64,000 nucleotides of DNA from Fistulifera solaris (lineage: Eukaryota; Bacillariophyta; Bacillariophyceae; Naviculales; Stauroneidaceae). The stretch lies in the NCBI GenBank assembly GCA_030295235.1, contig AP026145.1:898883-962882 (forward strand). The letters run 5' to 3'. The translations under genes were made by a program, and so were the position numbers. Numbering within the stretch: the first letter of the stretch is position 1; the number at the start of each line of letters is the position of its first letter. The notes under the pieces are model-generated. The model worked only from the letters and a program-made list of their open reading frames with translations, ran no database searches and had not been told where the DNA came from. Positions 9,296 to 20,624 of the stretch are shown here, piece by piece.

Positions 9296-9930
9296 TGCAC
9301 TTTGTCACAAATTTAGATGCCCATGAGCTGGTTACTCCAAGTAACGTTTATCTAATCACTAATTCATTGTTTGTCGAAGAGGTGTGGAAACGATTTCAAT
9401 TTTTTTTGAATGAGTTTTGCCCCGACATGCATCTCACTGGTCAACAACATTTATCAAAAAGTGATCAATCGACGGCCTTCTGTATCAGTGGAAAAATATG
9501 GGCTCCACTTCATGATGCACAGTAAAGACGGTAGAGAAGCATAGACCAATGGCCTTTTATACACGAACTTTTATAGGTCTACTTTGTACACGAATGAACG
9601 TGCGAAGGAGCTTGTTTGAGTCACATTATGGAGCTAATCACGAGTTCACAGTTTCATCATCAAAGCGGAGATTGTTGACTTTTGATGCCATCAAAATATA
9701 TTTTTTTTGCGTAAACTAGCAATTACTTTAACATTTTATTGACGTGTCGCATTTTGCTGACGTTACGTACCTGGATGTTGAACGGATTCGTGGGAGAGGT
9801 AAATTGAAGGCACGCGGTGCTCGCTATCGAAATTGATGCTCGGTGAAGCGGCCATGTTTGCATGGATCGATGCCAAGGAACCCATGTGGCTGTCTGTCTA
9901 GATTTCGAAAAAGATGAATCCATTCAACAA
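9296..9930. other. Spacer between paralogues A and B
   Basis: Both paralogues point left, so this is the promoter of A and the 3' flank of B. The T-rich run near 9697-9712 is the only visible feature. Confidence 0.4.
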
Positions 9931-10509
9931 TCAGGAAGCGTTGAGAAACCACAAGAACGACTCCTTCTTAGCGTTCTCTTGCATCTTCTTTTGTTCTAGC
10001 CGCCGGCGTCGCTTCTCTTCAAAGACTAGTGAGTTTGTTTGGGCCATGAATTTGTATGCCTCAACAGAGCTCAGCTCAGGAAATTGCTCCATCGTCAGTG
10101 TCCCTCGATTCACCTCAATGGCGGCTTTCCTCCTTTCTCGTGCGTGATGCATCTTATTCAACTCGTAATCATCAACTGAGCACGACAGCAACCAGTCGAC
10201 TTGATCGGTTTCGTGTACATGCTTTATGTAAACTCGACCAAAAGAGACTACGGTAGAATTGCTATTGGAAAGCGAACAGTCCTCGCTTGTCGACGACGAC
10301 TCGGTGTCATCATGGCTGTCGTCCAGTTTGGTCGGATAGAAGATGAGATCTCGCAACGAAGACGACCTGAGCAAACGAAGCATGAGTGCTGGGTTTAAGA
10401 CAAGGATAGCTGAAGATTTTGTACAATTCAAAAGTGGCTTTGTCAAGTAATTGACTGCTGCAATTTTGCGCAATGCGAGAAGGAGGAGTATCGTCGTCAG
10501 CCGCCTCAT
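9931..10509 (-). CDS. HVHETDQV-motif protein, paralogue B
   Basis: 192 codons from the ATG at 10509; an inner ATG at 10383 is also possible and would remove a hydrophobic N-terminus (MRRLTTILLLLALRK). Acidic Ser stretch (DDTESSSTSEDCSLSNSNS), then VVSFGRVYIKHVHETDQVDW, SVDDYELNKMHHARERRKA, EAYKFMAQTNSLVFEEKRRR and a basic coiled tail. It shares the whole block with paralogue A over about 85 residues, so the pair is a recent tandem duplication. No known domain. Confidence 0.65.
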   Translation of the reverse strand: MRRLTTILLLLALRKIAAVNYLTKPLLNCTKSSAILVLNPALMLRLLRSSSLRDLIFYPTKLDDSHDDTESSSTSEDCSLSNSNSTVVSFGRVYIKHVHETDQVDWLLSCSVDDYELNKMHHARERRKAAIEVNRGTLTMEQFPELSSVEAYKFMAQTNSLVFEEKRRRRLEQKKMQENAKKESFLWFLNAS

Positions 10510-11124
10510 TTATTCGAGGACGAGAATGGTTTTGAAAAGATCGCGCGTGTGAGCCGCGAGGACAAAATTACGCGGCATACAACATGTACTAATTTGTATC
10601 ATCGATTTTTCTCACTGGAAATTTTGCATATTTTCAATGAAACAAATTGTACAGACAGGCCATAGTAAAAAGTGGGCTCCGAACTCATGACTCACAGATC
10701 ACGACTCAAAGGTACTGAGCACTATACAAAGTGCAATTCAAATGAAGTCGCTGTAGGCTTTAAAGTACGCAAACGTTCGGAGGCTAACAGCCCTCTTAAC
10801 TTTAACGATAATGTAGTTGGTGAACTAGGAACTAGAGGGAAGATATCAATTTTCAACTATCAACCTTCGTCGTCACTCGTCACTCGTCACTTACTTCAAA
10901 CCGAATTATAGCCCCGATATAAATCTTAAATACTTATTATCAGCAACAACAACCACAGCCTGCTTTGCGCTTTGCGCGTCGCTTCTTCTCTAGTAGTAGA
11001 AAACTATTATCTGGAAACAGTCTGATCTATACAGAGTACAGCGTACAGCGTTCAACGTATCAGATTTCGTACTTTGTGTCTAGCGCTTACACTAGCATTG
11101 GACCTTGGACCCATGATCAGCGCA
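10510..11124. other. Intergenic, no gene seen
   Basis: Contains only short open frames and a small GTCACTC repetition near 10874-10890. Confidence 0.4.
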
Positions 11125-12348
11125 CTACACTGCTTTCGGGGCAGAATTTCGCTTTATCTTCAAAAGTTTCTTCAGCATTGCTTTTCGCTGTTCAGTTGAC
11201 TTTACTCGAGGCGAAGCTTGGCTCGCCGACCCCGTTTCCGCTTTTCGAATGATTGGACTACAATTGTGAATTGTATGTCGAGGTGATGGCTGGCTCTCTT
11301 TTGTGTTTGTCGACCGTTCTATTCGCGGCGTCGCTGGTCTAGAAACATCGGATACGTTTGAACTTTTCGTATCACACCTCTGTGATTTCTTTCGCGAGAT
11401 AAGAATAATCGATGCGATGTGGCTCTCCGAATCCGACTTTGTGCTTTTAGGCCGGCGTGTTATGTGTTGCTGTTTTTCCAAGTTGGCCTTACTTTCCAAA
11501 GCTTTACTCAAAGTATTCAAATCTGTTGGCGTTTCCTGTTTGTTGGAAGTCTGTCGCCTGTGTTCCACGATTTCTTCATCACTCTTTATAGCTTTACTTT
11601 TCCAGATATGTTGGATGCCGCCTTCTTTATCGATTGTGCGACGCCTTGGTTGCTCGCTTTTTCCGTATCGGTGTACTCGCTCTTTTCTGATTTTCTTAAG
11701 GGCGCAACGCCGTGTTGAATTTGCTGAATAGATTTCTGTGCCGATGGCTCCTTCTTTACAGAACGTTCTGAAAATTTACTTTGCGCGAATATAAGGCCAG
11801 ACGGTGGAGAGCTGCATCCTTCAAATACAGAGGCACGATTGGCAATGAGCTCGGATCGCCGTTTCGAGGGGGGATACAACAATTTTGTCTTTAGCCGGAG
11901 CGTCTGTCACGGGTTGATGTATATCGTCCAACGAGTTCTGAAACAAATTGGAGCTTGAAACTTGAGGTGACATTGGTTCGAAAGTAACATCCGAAACATT
12001 CATTCCGGACAATACCGAAACGCGCTTTCGTGTGATGTGAATGGGTGGTCCAATGTGTTCGTACATGTTGTCGCTTATTGAGTCTTCGCCTATGGCATTC
12101 ATTGTCTCAATCGTCAAAGAGCTTCGTCGTGCCGATGCTGAAAGACTCCCAGAGCCGAACGTATTTGAGGAATTTTCACTTATATCCATTGTCGCTTGCG
12201 TTGAATCGTCCTTGACAGCATCGTTTGTCGTTCTTCGGCGCGCCAGGTTGGTGAGGAACGAACCGCTCTGCGAGTCGCTATTTGCATTTGCTTCGAAGAT
12301 GGCACACCGATCCGCCAGTAAATTGCGTTTGCGTCGTAGACTTGACAT
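11125..12348 (-). CDS. Ser-rich protein with two RxxL/I-A-x-R-x-x-x-F-E motifs (two frame breaks)
   Basis: ATG at 12348 (MSSLRRKRNLLADRCAIFEA). The first frame stops at 11821. Dropping one C from the run of six at 11868-11873 continues as KRRSELIANRASVFEG. That frame stops at 11586, and adding one base in the run at 11598-11601 continues to the stop at 11125, ending KLLKIKRNSAPKAV. The reconstructed protein is about 405 residues, Ser/Lys-rich and probably disordered. Its two related segments, RKRNLLADRCAIFEA and RRSELIANRASVFEG, show an internal repeat, and the second falls exactly at the join, which supports the join. Function unknown. Confidence 0.55.
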
Positions 12349-14749
12349 GCTTTGTTGTGGGTGAGAGTTGGATTTTCTATAAATCAGCGGTAAAATAAGC
12401 GATTGTTGATTGTAGATTGTTGTTCGAATGTGTTTTGCTGTTTTGCTTCAATGGTTCGATGATGAATCACAGTTGCCGCGATTTTTCGTCACTTGTCATT
12501 TTGTTCATTGTCCGATGTGACCAAGAGCTATGGAAATCAGAAAATGCAACCTCGCCGCCCACCGCCGCGCGAATTCTACACATAACGCATAAATCACAAA
12601 GTAACCAGTAACAATAACATAGTCTAAGTACCAGGTAGTACTGACAAAATGACGGACAAAGGACAAGACCAAATCGCAAATCGCAAATTGCAATACTAAA
12701 GTCGAGCTCTGTTTCGGAGAAAGGTTATCAGGGAACGATGTATACGCTTCAAAGTACCTGATCGACATCCATTCTCTACAACGGCTGATAAGAGAAAGTA
12801 GCTTTATTCGTTGAACCACGATTCACACGGTCGAGCTGTTTATTCGTATCACCCAGAATGTACAAGACGAAAAACGTACAAATTATGAACAATGAACATC
12901 GTACAAAGATGGTTTAGCTTCTTGCATTCTTTATTCTTCATTGTTTTTCATTCAAGTGCTACTTGTAGCACTTAGCGTCTACGTATCCAAGGACTCACCA
13001 ATATAGTTCGACAAATATCGATATTTGGATTTTTACGAATATCAATATCGTATAATACGATATAATAACCGTTATTAATACTCGCAGCCGTCTGTTTTTG
13101 TCCGTAAATTACAGCCACTTTGACGTGAAAAGCCTCAAATCCGTCTGTCAGACGTACGAATATCGATAAATATCGATATTGGCTAAAATTGCCCTGATAT
13201 AATATGCTATTATAACGCGAATATCGATATTCGTTATTTGTTATTTGAGTGGGTGTCGAACTATACTCACCAATCAATCACTAATCACCGCTTTGAAAAG
13301 CTAAGGTCTATCATACCCGGTATGAGCCGGGGGACGGGTCCTTGCACTAAGAGAAAGGTTTGTGCTTTTAGTGTAGTCAAGCCGGTTCGGAAACTCAGCT
13401 CTCTAGAGCATTAGCTGGTAGGTTTTGCAACACATCTTTCTCAAATTTTACATTTCTCAGGCTTACTAAAGTTCCAGAAAATGTAGGATACGGAGTATGT
13501 AACAAGCTGACACGACGCACCACGCAGCCGATTTAATTGCGGTGAGAGGAGGTTCATATTATAATAAACAAACACGCCCAGAATTATGTGTTTGACACTA
13601 GAAAATTCTCCTTCGCCGATTAATTGATGGCAGACACGACGCATGTAAGATTCCTCTAGCCAAGAAAAACGGTAGATGCAGCTGCATAGACTATTTGGAA
13701 CGCTGAGTAGCTACCATAGAGCTAGATATGAGACTGATCAAAGGCCGACTGGCTCAGGGCTTCCCTGCTGGCTAGCTCTAGAGAGAAGATCCTTTAGCTG
13801 GAATAGTCTAAACTCTAAACAGGTGTCACTTGAACCGCACAAAAATACATCATATATTTTTTTTATAAAAAATAAAATTTTCGGCTTAAATCGGATGCAC
13901 TGCCCATTGCCCAGCATTTTTTTTATTAAAAATAAAAACTACTCCAGCTGTTCGGGTTGTTGTTAGTCGCTCCATTGTTCCACTTAAATTCCGTATCCGT
14001 CCGAGAAGCATAAAGGGCAATAATAACGCAGTCTCCCTAATATCCTATTCTCAATTCAACGTGTTCCCACTTCCCACTGTTTCGAAAAGTGCCGAAAAAC
14101 ACAAGCCCTTTTTACTTTTTTACAACTTTTCGGATTCTTCCAAACCAGAAGTCAGAAAATTATAAAAAATCCTTCTCTTTACTATAAGCAAAACAGTAAA
14201 TAATGCACAGGCGCTGGCTAAATTCCCCATAAATATTCTATAAGTGTCCGTTTTCCAAGTTCGAACTGTTCATTCCCACAGTTCCTTGCTTTTCTCTTGA
14301 GACTTTAATGCGGAACGTTGCTGTTTCGGAAGTTTAGCTATAGAGATTTATGTACTCTCATTTGATATCGAAAGTACGTGGATGGTTTACGATTAGATCG
14401 TTGCCATCACGTCTCAAGATGGCCGCCTACGGAAGAACCTTCTAATGAACGCGATTATCGCGGGGCTTAATTAAAATGTATAGTTTGGCGAACGTAGATT
14501 TGCGCCATCAAGAAAGCATTTCAAAAGCCCTCTCTCTTTTGTATGAAATCCCAATTCCACGAGCGATGGCCTTGGATGGCGAGGAGAGCCGGAAGTGTAA
14601 GGATGCATTGCGAATGAACTCATAGACGATGATTTTCTTATCAATCATGAGGATGCGAATTCACCTGCAAGGCTCACAACATTACCAACAACGCAACAAA
14701 GGTAGAGGACTTCTGGATCAATAAATAGGTTTGCGGAGACTCTAGAACA
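12349..14749. other. Gene-poor AT-rich region
   Basis: About 2.4 kb with no supported gene. It holds the MITE-like inverted repeat at 13002-13265. It also holds a 21-base near-identical direct repeat at 13857-13877 and 13917-13937 (T8-A-T-[AT]-A5-TAAAA), spaced by 60 bases. Confidence 0.5.
13002..13265. repeat. MITE-like inverted-repeat element
   Basis: TATAGTTCGACA at 13002-13013 is the perfect reverse complement of TGTCGAACTATA at 13254-13265. Just inside each arm lies the palindrome AATATCGATATT (about 13015-13026 and 13220-13231), and another copy lies near 13170. The inside is AT-rich and non-coding. Size and layout fit a miniature inverted-repeat transposable element; no target-site duplication was established. 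Confidence 0.5.
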
Positions 14750-15508
14750 ATGATATCGACATCTTTCTCCTGCGAGAGGATAGGAACGAATGCGAAGTCG
14801 AATCACCAGCAACGGCCACGCGAACCCCTCAATGACACACCAATGCGCAACAGCGCTGAATTCTGTACAGGAAAGATCCAATCCTTACGGACCCGATCGT
14901 ATCCGGAATCTCCTCGTCACAAAGCGTCGTTGATGAAACTCTCTTCACAGAATTCGTCGTCCTTGACGAGTCTGCTGCAAGAAAAAGCAAAGACGCGCGT
15001 CGGACTGCGTAATCCACCCCATATAATTTATCGAGCACTGCAAGAGCACAAGTTAAAAATGGCGAATGTTTTGAACGATACACAGAATAGCAATCAAGCG
15101 GAGCATTTGCAACAGCTTCGGCAACAACTGCATTCGATCGAGGAGGAATTAAAGAGAATGTTGGCGGAAGATCAAGAACAATTTCAATCAGATAGGGCTA
15201 GTGCAGCGGAGGAGGGCCCACAACGAGTTGCCCCGAGACGACGGAACAGTATCGGTCGTTGCACCAATATTGCGCACGAAATTGAATCTATTCGCCACGC
15301 ATTATCGTACGATTATACGCCTCAACAACAGCAGCAGGAGCATCAACAACGGCAACAACGAAGACGGCGCAACCGCAAGCATACGTTTCCCGTTCCCTTG
15401 TCAATTCCGGAAGGAGAAGAGGAACATTGTTTGTGGTCCTCGTGTCCTTCTCTTGAGTACGAACCAGAACCGCGTGATTTGCCTCCCAAATTACCGACGC
15501 GAAGATAA
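14750..15508 (+). CDS. Coiled-coil, Gln-rich protein of unknown function
   Basis: 252 codons from the ATG at 14750. The N-terminal third is basic and Ser-rich. Residues about 115-145 form a coiled coil (EHLQQLRQQLHSIEEELKRM). A Gln/Arg tract follows (QQQQQEHQQRQQRRRRNRK), then an acidic, Pro-rich end with two EPEP/PPKLP-type patches. No catalytic motif, signal peptide or membrane segment. Unbroken frame and diatom-like codon use support a real gene; no function is proposed. Confidence 0.6.
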   Translation: MISTSFSCERIGTNAKSNHQQRPREPLNDTPMRNSAEFCTGKIQSLRTRSYPESPRHKASLMKLSSQNSSSLTSLLQEKAKTRVGLRNPPHIIYRALQEHKLKMANVLNDTQNSNQAEHLQQLRQQLHSIEEELKRMLAEDQEQFQSDRASAAEEGPQRVAPRRRNSIGRCTNIAHEIESIRHALSYDYTPQQQQQEHQQRQQRRRRNRKHTFPVPLSIPEGEEEHCLWSSCPSLEYEPEPRDLPPKLPTRR

Positions 15509-16165
15509 ACGCGATGATCCGATGGCCGTATGCAGACGTGTGCTTCTCAAAGTTAAAGACGTGAGCGCAGTCGCTTTCTATTTTTGAAGAAGAATGATTT
15601 TTGGTGGACTAAAGCTGTAGTGTTACACTATGTTTTCAATCTCTTGATGCTTATCGATTCCATTTATAAGTAGATTTCACCGCTAAATTGATGAAATTCG
15701 TCTACGAAATGCGTATATTATTGAATGCTGGCGCTATAAAGACAAGGACAAAGTGTGCGGGGCTAATATTCGGAGGAGAAACATCATTGATACGTAGTAT
15801 GCGCTTAATAGCAGTCGGTCCAATAATAACGGTATCTATAAGGGCAAAACAGTTCACTCTCTTTTTCTAACCTGTGAAATTCAATTGAAAGCGGTCGTAT
15901 CAATCAGCGCTTTAGAGCTCGACTTAGTCTTGGGGCTGCGTCGCACGACTCCTCCTCGAGTTGTTTCGCGGATGCTTGTGAAAGCGCGCGCGAACTTTTC
16001 GCGGTATGCGGACGACGGACGGTCCTCGTCATCATTGCAATGTAAGAATGTAAGCAAAAAGACGAGATGAGCAAATCAAAAACCGCTCTTGCTTTTGTTT
16101 GTTGACTCTTACAGTATTCATTCCCTTCAATTCCTTAGTTTTCAGTTTAGTTGTAAGCAGTAATA
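15509..16165. other. Upstream region of the NEDD8-like gene
   Basis: No gene supported. Presumably 3' UTR of the preceding gene and the promoter/5' UTR of the next. Confidence 0.4.
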
Positions 16166-16548
16166 ATGCAGGTAAGGAAGAAATAATTGCGAAAAGTGCC
16201 GAAAGGATAACCAGCACATGCAGGCCGTCTCGTTCTTTGCAACTCATCCCGCTCATTTCTCCGTCCTCTCATTTACTTCTTTTTCTTCTTGTCACTCGTT
16301 CCCTCTTTTCTTTTACACAGATTTTCATCAAAACATTGACCGGCCGTAAACAAGCCTTGAATTTCGAACCCGATCAACACGTATTGGCGATCAAGCAAGC
16401 GTTGCAAGAAAAGGAAGGCATTCAAGTCGATCAAATCAAATTGATTTACAGCGGAAAGCAACTGGCGGACGATAAGTCGTTAGAATCGTACAGTATTAGT
16501 GCGGGTGCGACCATTCATATGGTGCTGCAATTGCGGGGTGGTATTTGA
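16166..16548 (+). CDS. NEDD8/RUB1-like ubiquitin-family protein
   Basis: Two exons: ATG-CAG at 16166-16171, a 149-base GTAAGG...CAG intron (16172-16320), then 16321-16548. The 77-residue product starts MQIFIKTLTG and ends LQLRGGI, so one residue (Ile) must be removed to expose the Gly-Gly end. Hydrophobic-patch positions Leu8, Ile44 and Val70 are kept. Tyr45-Ser46 match NEDD8, not ubiquitin (Phe-Ala). Position 72, which separates the two activation pathways (Arg in ubiquitin, Ala or Thr in NEDD8/Rub1), is Gln. Lys6, 27, 33 and 48 are present; 11, 29 and 63 are replaced by Arg, Ala and Ala. A NEDD8-type cullin modifier is the best call; a divergent ubiquitin is the alternative. Confidence 0.8.
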
Positions 16549-16666
16549 GTTGTTGTAACAAAACAAATGCAAATATGACTGTTTCCTTAACAAGTTCGGT
16601 ACTAAGCCAACAAATAAGTGTCTAGGACCCAATCTACAAACTCTATTGTTATCATGATACGTTCGT

Positions 16667-18344
16667 CTACTCGTTCGTGTCGTCATTTGAATTGCTCGAT
16701 TTCCCATAATGCTGTGGAGACACTTGTCGTCGTAGGGCGGGTATTTGTTCGTGTAAGATCGATTGCAAATACTGAATGTCTTTCGCACTCGGCTTCGAAG
16801 GTGATTGCGACAAGGCTGTTGGCAACGTATGACGCAAACGTTGCCATACGGCGGCCGTATACTCATCCCCGTTTTGTATTTCGCGGGCGTGGGTCCGTGA
16901 AAAGGCAGCACTCAATTCGCTAGCGGTTTGGGATTGTTCCGTCCAAGCCTGCAAGGCGGTGGAATGATACCACATCAATCCACTTGTCGACAGCAGTACC
17001 GTAGCCGCCATACCACTTGTGACGGCTGCTGCCGACGAAACCGTGGCGGCGGCCGTCGTATGCCACAATGCCGTTGCGGCACTCCCCACAGTCAAAACTC
17101 CCGTGACTTGCTGTACCGCCTTCCAAAACAATTTGCTTTTTCGAGCATGCCAATCCTGCAATAACTTGGCTTGCATTTCCAACAAGCAGCAACTATCGTA
17201 CAGTAGCGTAATGACGTTGTCGACGCGCCGGGCGGGTGCTTGACGAATTTGTTCGACCACTTCGTGTCGCGCGGTTTCCAAATCTTGTTGTAAGACCGAA
17301 ACCGTTGGAGCGTCACTCTTGTCACTATTGGAGGTCGGCAAACACATAGTATAGATGCGCGGCAAATCTTTGCGCGGAATCACTTTACTCAAATTCCAAC
17401 ACAAACTTCCGTACGCGCGGGCAAAATCGTGCATCTTTTCAAACTGATCGGCCTTATTCAAAACAATCAACAGTTTATGATCCATCCCACTCAAACTGTG
17501 CAACAAGACACTGAGCGTTTCACCGGTCGTCCCTGGTTTGTCCGGATCAAAGAACAAACACACGACATCGGCCCGTTCGGCCATCCAGCGCAAAACTCCT
17601 TGAAAGTCGTATCCCCGATCCATGGGTGTTTTTCCTAAAAAGCCCGTAGCATTTCCGGGACTGTCAATCATCCCGGGTGTATCAATCATGATGAAATTGG
17701 CATTCAAATCGCGACGAATTTTCAATAAAGAATGATGAATGAGGGTGGGACCAAATTGTCGCAACGGACTGAATCCCCAATCGGGGTCACCGATTCTGTA
17801 GTCGAAACAACAACGAATAGGAAGCAGCCAAGAACAGAGATGGATAAGTGGGAGATGAGTTACGCAAACAATATTTCACACAAATACGCAGGCGCATATT
17901 CTGGATACGTACAACGCCGGCCCATCTTGATCACGATCTTCGGGTCCGGGAGCAATAATGGTAAAGGCATCATCTGTAGGCGCGACACCTGCTTTTTGAA
18001 TTTGTCGTCCCAGCACATGATTGATGAAGGAACTTTTTCCGGACGAATGATTGCCCACTAAGAGTACGGCGGGCAACGCCATACTCGGATAAATGGCGTC
18101 TAAAGGGCCGTGTAGCTGAAAAATCATGGAAAGTAAGAAGAACTGCTGTATTGAGAAAAGAGGGGAATAACTCGTTTGTTCTTACCTTTTCATTGAGAGG
18201 CAATAACGATTGGTACAAAGCTTGACATTGATCCATCACTTGTTGTTGTTGTGTTGAGTAATAATTTGTGTTATTAGCGGACGATAAGCATCGAACCAGA
18301 CGGCCTAATTGCGGGAAGCGAATGCATCTTCGAGTAGCTAACAT
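16667..18344 (-). CDS. EHD-like dynamin-family GTPase, probably mitochondrial
   Basis: Three exons on the minus strand: 18344-18186, 18115-17913, 17795-16667, with GT-AG introns of 70 and 117 bases; 496 residues. Residues 1-25 (MLATRRCIRFPQLGRLVRCL) look like a mitochondrial presequence. The GTPase has the P-loop GNHSSGKSS (74-82), DTPG (159-162), RGYDF (181-185), AERADVVCLFFDPDKPG and NKAD (234-237). The RGYDF block after DTPG is the signature of EHD proteins, membrane-remodelling ATP/GTPases. No EH domain follows. Instead a hydrophobic Ala/Thr/Ser-rich segment near residues 355-405 could insert in a membrane. Likely role: membrane shaping in an organelle. It converges on the NEDD8-like gene. 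Confidence 0.8.
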
Positions 18345-18943
18345 GTTTGACAGAAACAGAGGAAGAAGAGAAGAAAGAGTGAAGACGAATGCAATGGCGT
18401 TTGTCGAGGACCAACTTACTTTGTATTGTGCGACAACAAAAAGATGAAAAAAAAAGCGGCGTTCTCGTAATTTGGTCTGGCTTTTTCACGTCAGTCACGA
18501 GCCGTCTACGTCCTTGGTTCATGTGACATCATCATTAGCACGATGCGACACTGGAATATTTTGCGTCATTGAAAATGGTCCTATTTCCTATTTACTCAGC
18601 ATTTCGTAAGACATCGCTTCGTTTAATTGTATAGTACATAGTACCACTACAAACAAATCAAATGGGGATTTCTGGCTAATTCTATTTTTTTCGATATTGT
18701 TCCGTAGGTCATTGAGGACTTATTGGGACTTTCGTACGCTGGACAAATTTGTACTAGAAAATTCCATAATCACAGATCATGTATCATGTATCATGTACGT
18801 AGTATCATGTGCCTTCCAGTTTTGCGCACCACAGCAAAGTGCAAAGAAAAGAACGAAAACATGACACATCATTCGAATGAGACGAAAGGCTTATGATTCA
18901 CACGATTGTTCTAATAGAAGCTTTTCCATTATTCGATAAAGCA
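18345..18943. other. Divergent intergenic region
   Basis: Upstream of both the GTPase and the FAS1 gene. A short ATCATGT repetition sits at about 18775-18808. Nothing else recognised. Confidence 0.4.
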
Positions 18944-20624
18944 ATGAGAAAAATGAAGAGATCTGTTGGTCTTCTTATTGTTGTTTCCGCGGCTGTTTTG
19001 GCGCCTACGAGTGCACAATGCATTAGTATTGGTAAGTTTTGTCCAAAAGTCCTCACCATTTATTCTCGCAAGTCCACGTTTCCTCACACAAAATATTCAT
19101 TGACAGTCGATTTTATATGCCGTGTCAGTACGCTATCTATGCTTTGCGCTTCTGTAACGCAAGTAGGCATCGGAACACAACTGAATAGTGGAAATTGGAC
19201 TGTTTTTGCGCCGACAAACAACGCTTTTTTCAGACTTGGCGACCGACTTGGAGTGGTACTTGGAAATCCTGACGTTCTTGCGGGTGTAATATCATATCAT
19301 ACGGTTGAAGGAATCGTCAACGCGGAGGATTTGACTTGCTCAGGATCGTTAGAAATGGCAAACGGGCAGACAAGTAGAACGGAATGTCGAAGCGATTCTA
19401 TCTATCAAAAAGGACAGGGGAATGGGTTGGGTGCGATGCCTCAAGTGGTAGCCAGTAACATCAATACCTGTTCCGGAGTGGTACATATGGTGGATGAAGT
19501 ACTTTTACCCGCTGAACTTGGTCCTGAATCTCAGATACCAGCTGGCTGTAAATCCATTGGTACGTATCTTGCGTTTTCAGCGAAAACGAGTTATGACAAG
19601 TGCTTTATCTAAACGAACACTGTCTTCATCAAAATCAGCTGATATTGTATGCGAATCGAGTTTGTTTTCAACGCTGTGCACAGCAATCACACAAGCTGGT
19701 TTACGGGAGGCTTTAAGTGGAGGATCCTGGACGATATTCGCTCCGACGAACGATGCTTTTGCAAGACTTGGAAATACGCTCACGACAGCTCTAGCGGACA
19801 ATACGCTTTTAACAGATATTTTACTCACACATGCGATTGAAAGCGTCATTTACTCGAATTCTTTGGAGTGCGGTGGCACTTTAACCATGGCAAACAGTCA
19901 ACAAACATCAACAGTATGTCACGCTGATTCAATCTTTCAAGTCGCCAACGGAAACGAAGCCTCATCGTTGCCCCAAATTGAATTATCTATTTACGCCTGC
20001 AATGGTGTACTGCATCTGGTAAGCAATGTCCTTTTGCCGAGTGTAAACGAATCAGAAGAAGCGCCGATGACATTCCCGATAGTTGCTCCCATGCAAGCAC
20101 CGGTCGGAGAATGTCGATCTATCGGTACGTAGTATTCGTCGTCGTTGCAGAAACTTTTTGCTAGATCACTTGCTGATGACTCATATTGACATTATCTTTG
20201 TTGTACAGTCGAAATAGCATGCAGCACAGAGAACCTTTCCACTCTTTGCTCTGCTGTGACACAAGCCGACCTGGTAGGGACTCTGAGCGAAGGGTCTTAT
20301 ACCATTTTCGCTCCAACTAATATTGCGTTCTCGAATTTGGGAGCCACACTCGACACTGTTTTAGCCGACAACAATCTCCTAACCGACATATTACTCTACC
20401 ATTTGGTTGAAGGCGCCGTTTACTCGACGGATCTAGTATGCGATAGCGAGGTGGTAATGGCCAATGGTCAAACGAGTCGCACCTTTTGTGAGAACGACGA
20501 TATTTTTCTAGCGGGTCAAGGCAACGAAGCAACCGCATTACCTTTGGTCGTTCTTGTGGATCTTGCGGCTTGTAATAACAGTGTGCTACATGCTGTAGAT
20601 GAAGTCATTCTTCCAATGTTGTAA
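18944..20624 (+). CDS. Secreted protein with three FAS1 (fasciclin) domains
   Basis: Four exons: 18944-19031, 19107-19559, 19639-20124, 20209-20624; 480 residues. Start chosen at MRKMKRSVGLLIVV, which gives a clean signal peptide ending near APTSAQC; an ATG at 18893 would bury it. Each of exons 2-4 encodes one FAS1 domain with the H1 motif TVFAPTNNAF / TIFAPTNDAF / TIFAPTNIAF and a late block such as VVHMVDEVLLP. All three introns are phase 1 (after the G of a codon), 75-84 bases, so exons 2 and 3 are whole multiples of three. FAS1 domains mediate adhesion to wall or matrix. No GPI signal is evident, so it is likely released or wall-bound. Confidence 0.85.

Noticed and set aside
13002-13265. 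CRISPR-like or rRNA/tRNA content
   Set aside because: No regularly spaced direct repeats with unique spacers and no tRNA or rRNA were seen anywhere in the window; the palindromes here fit a MITE better.
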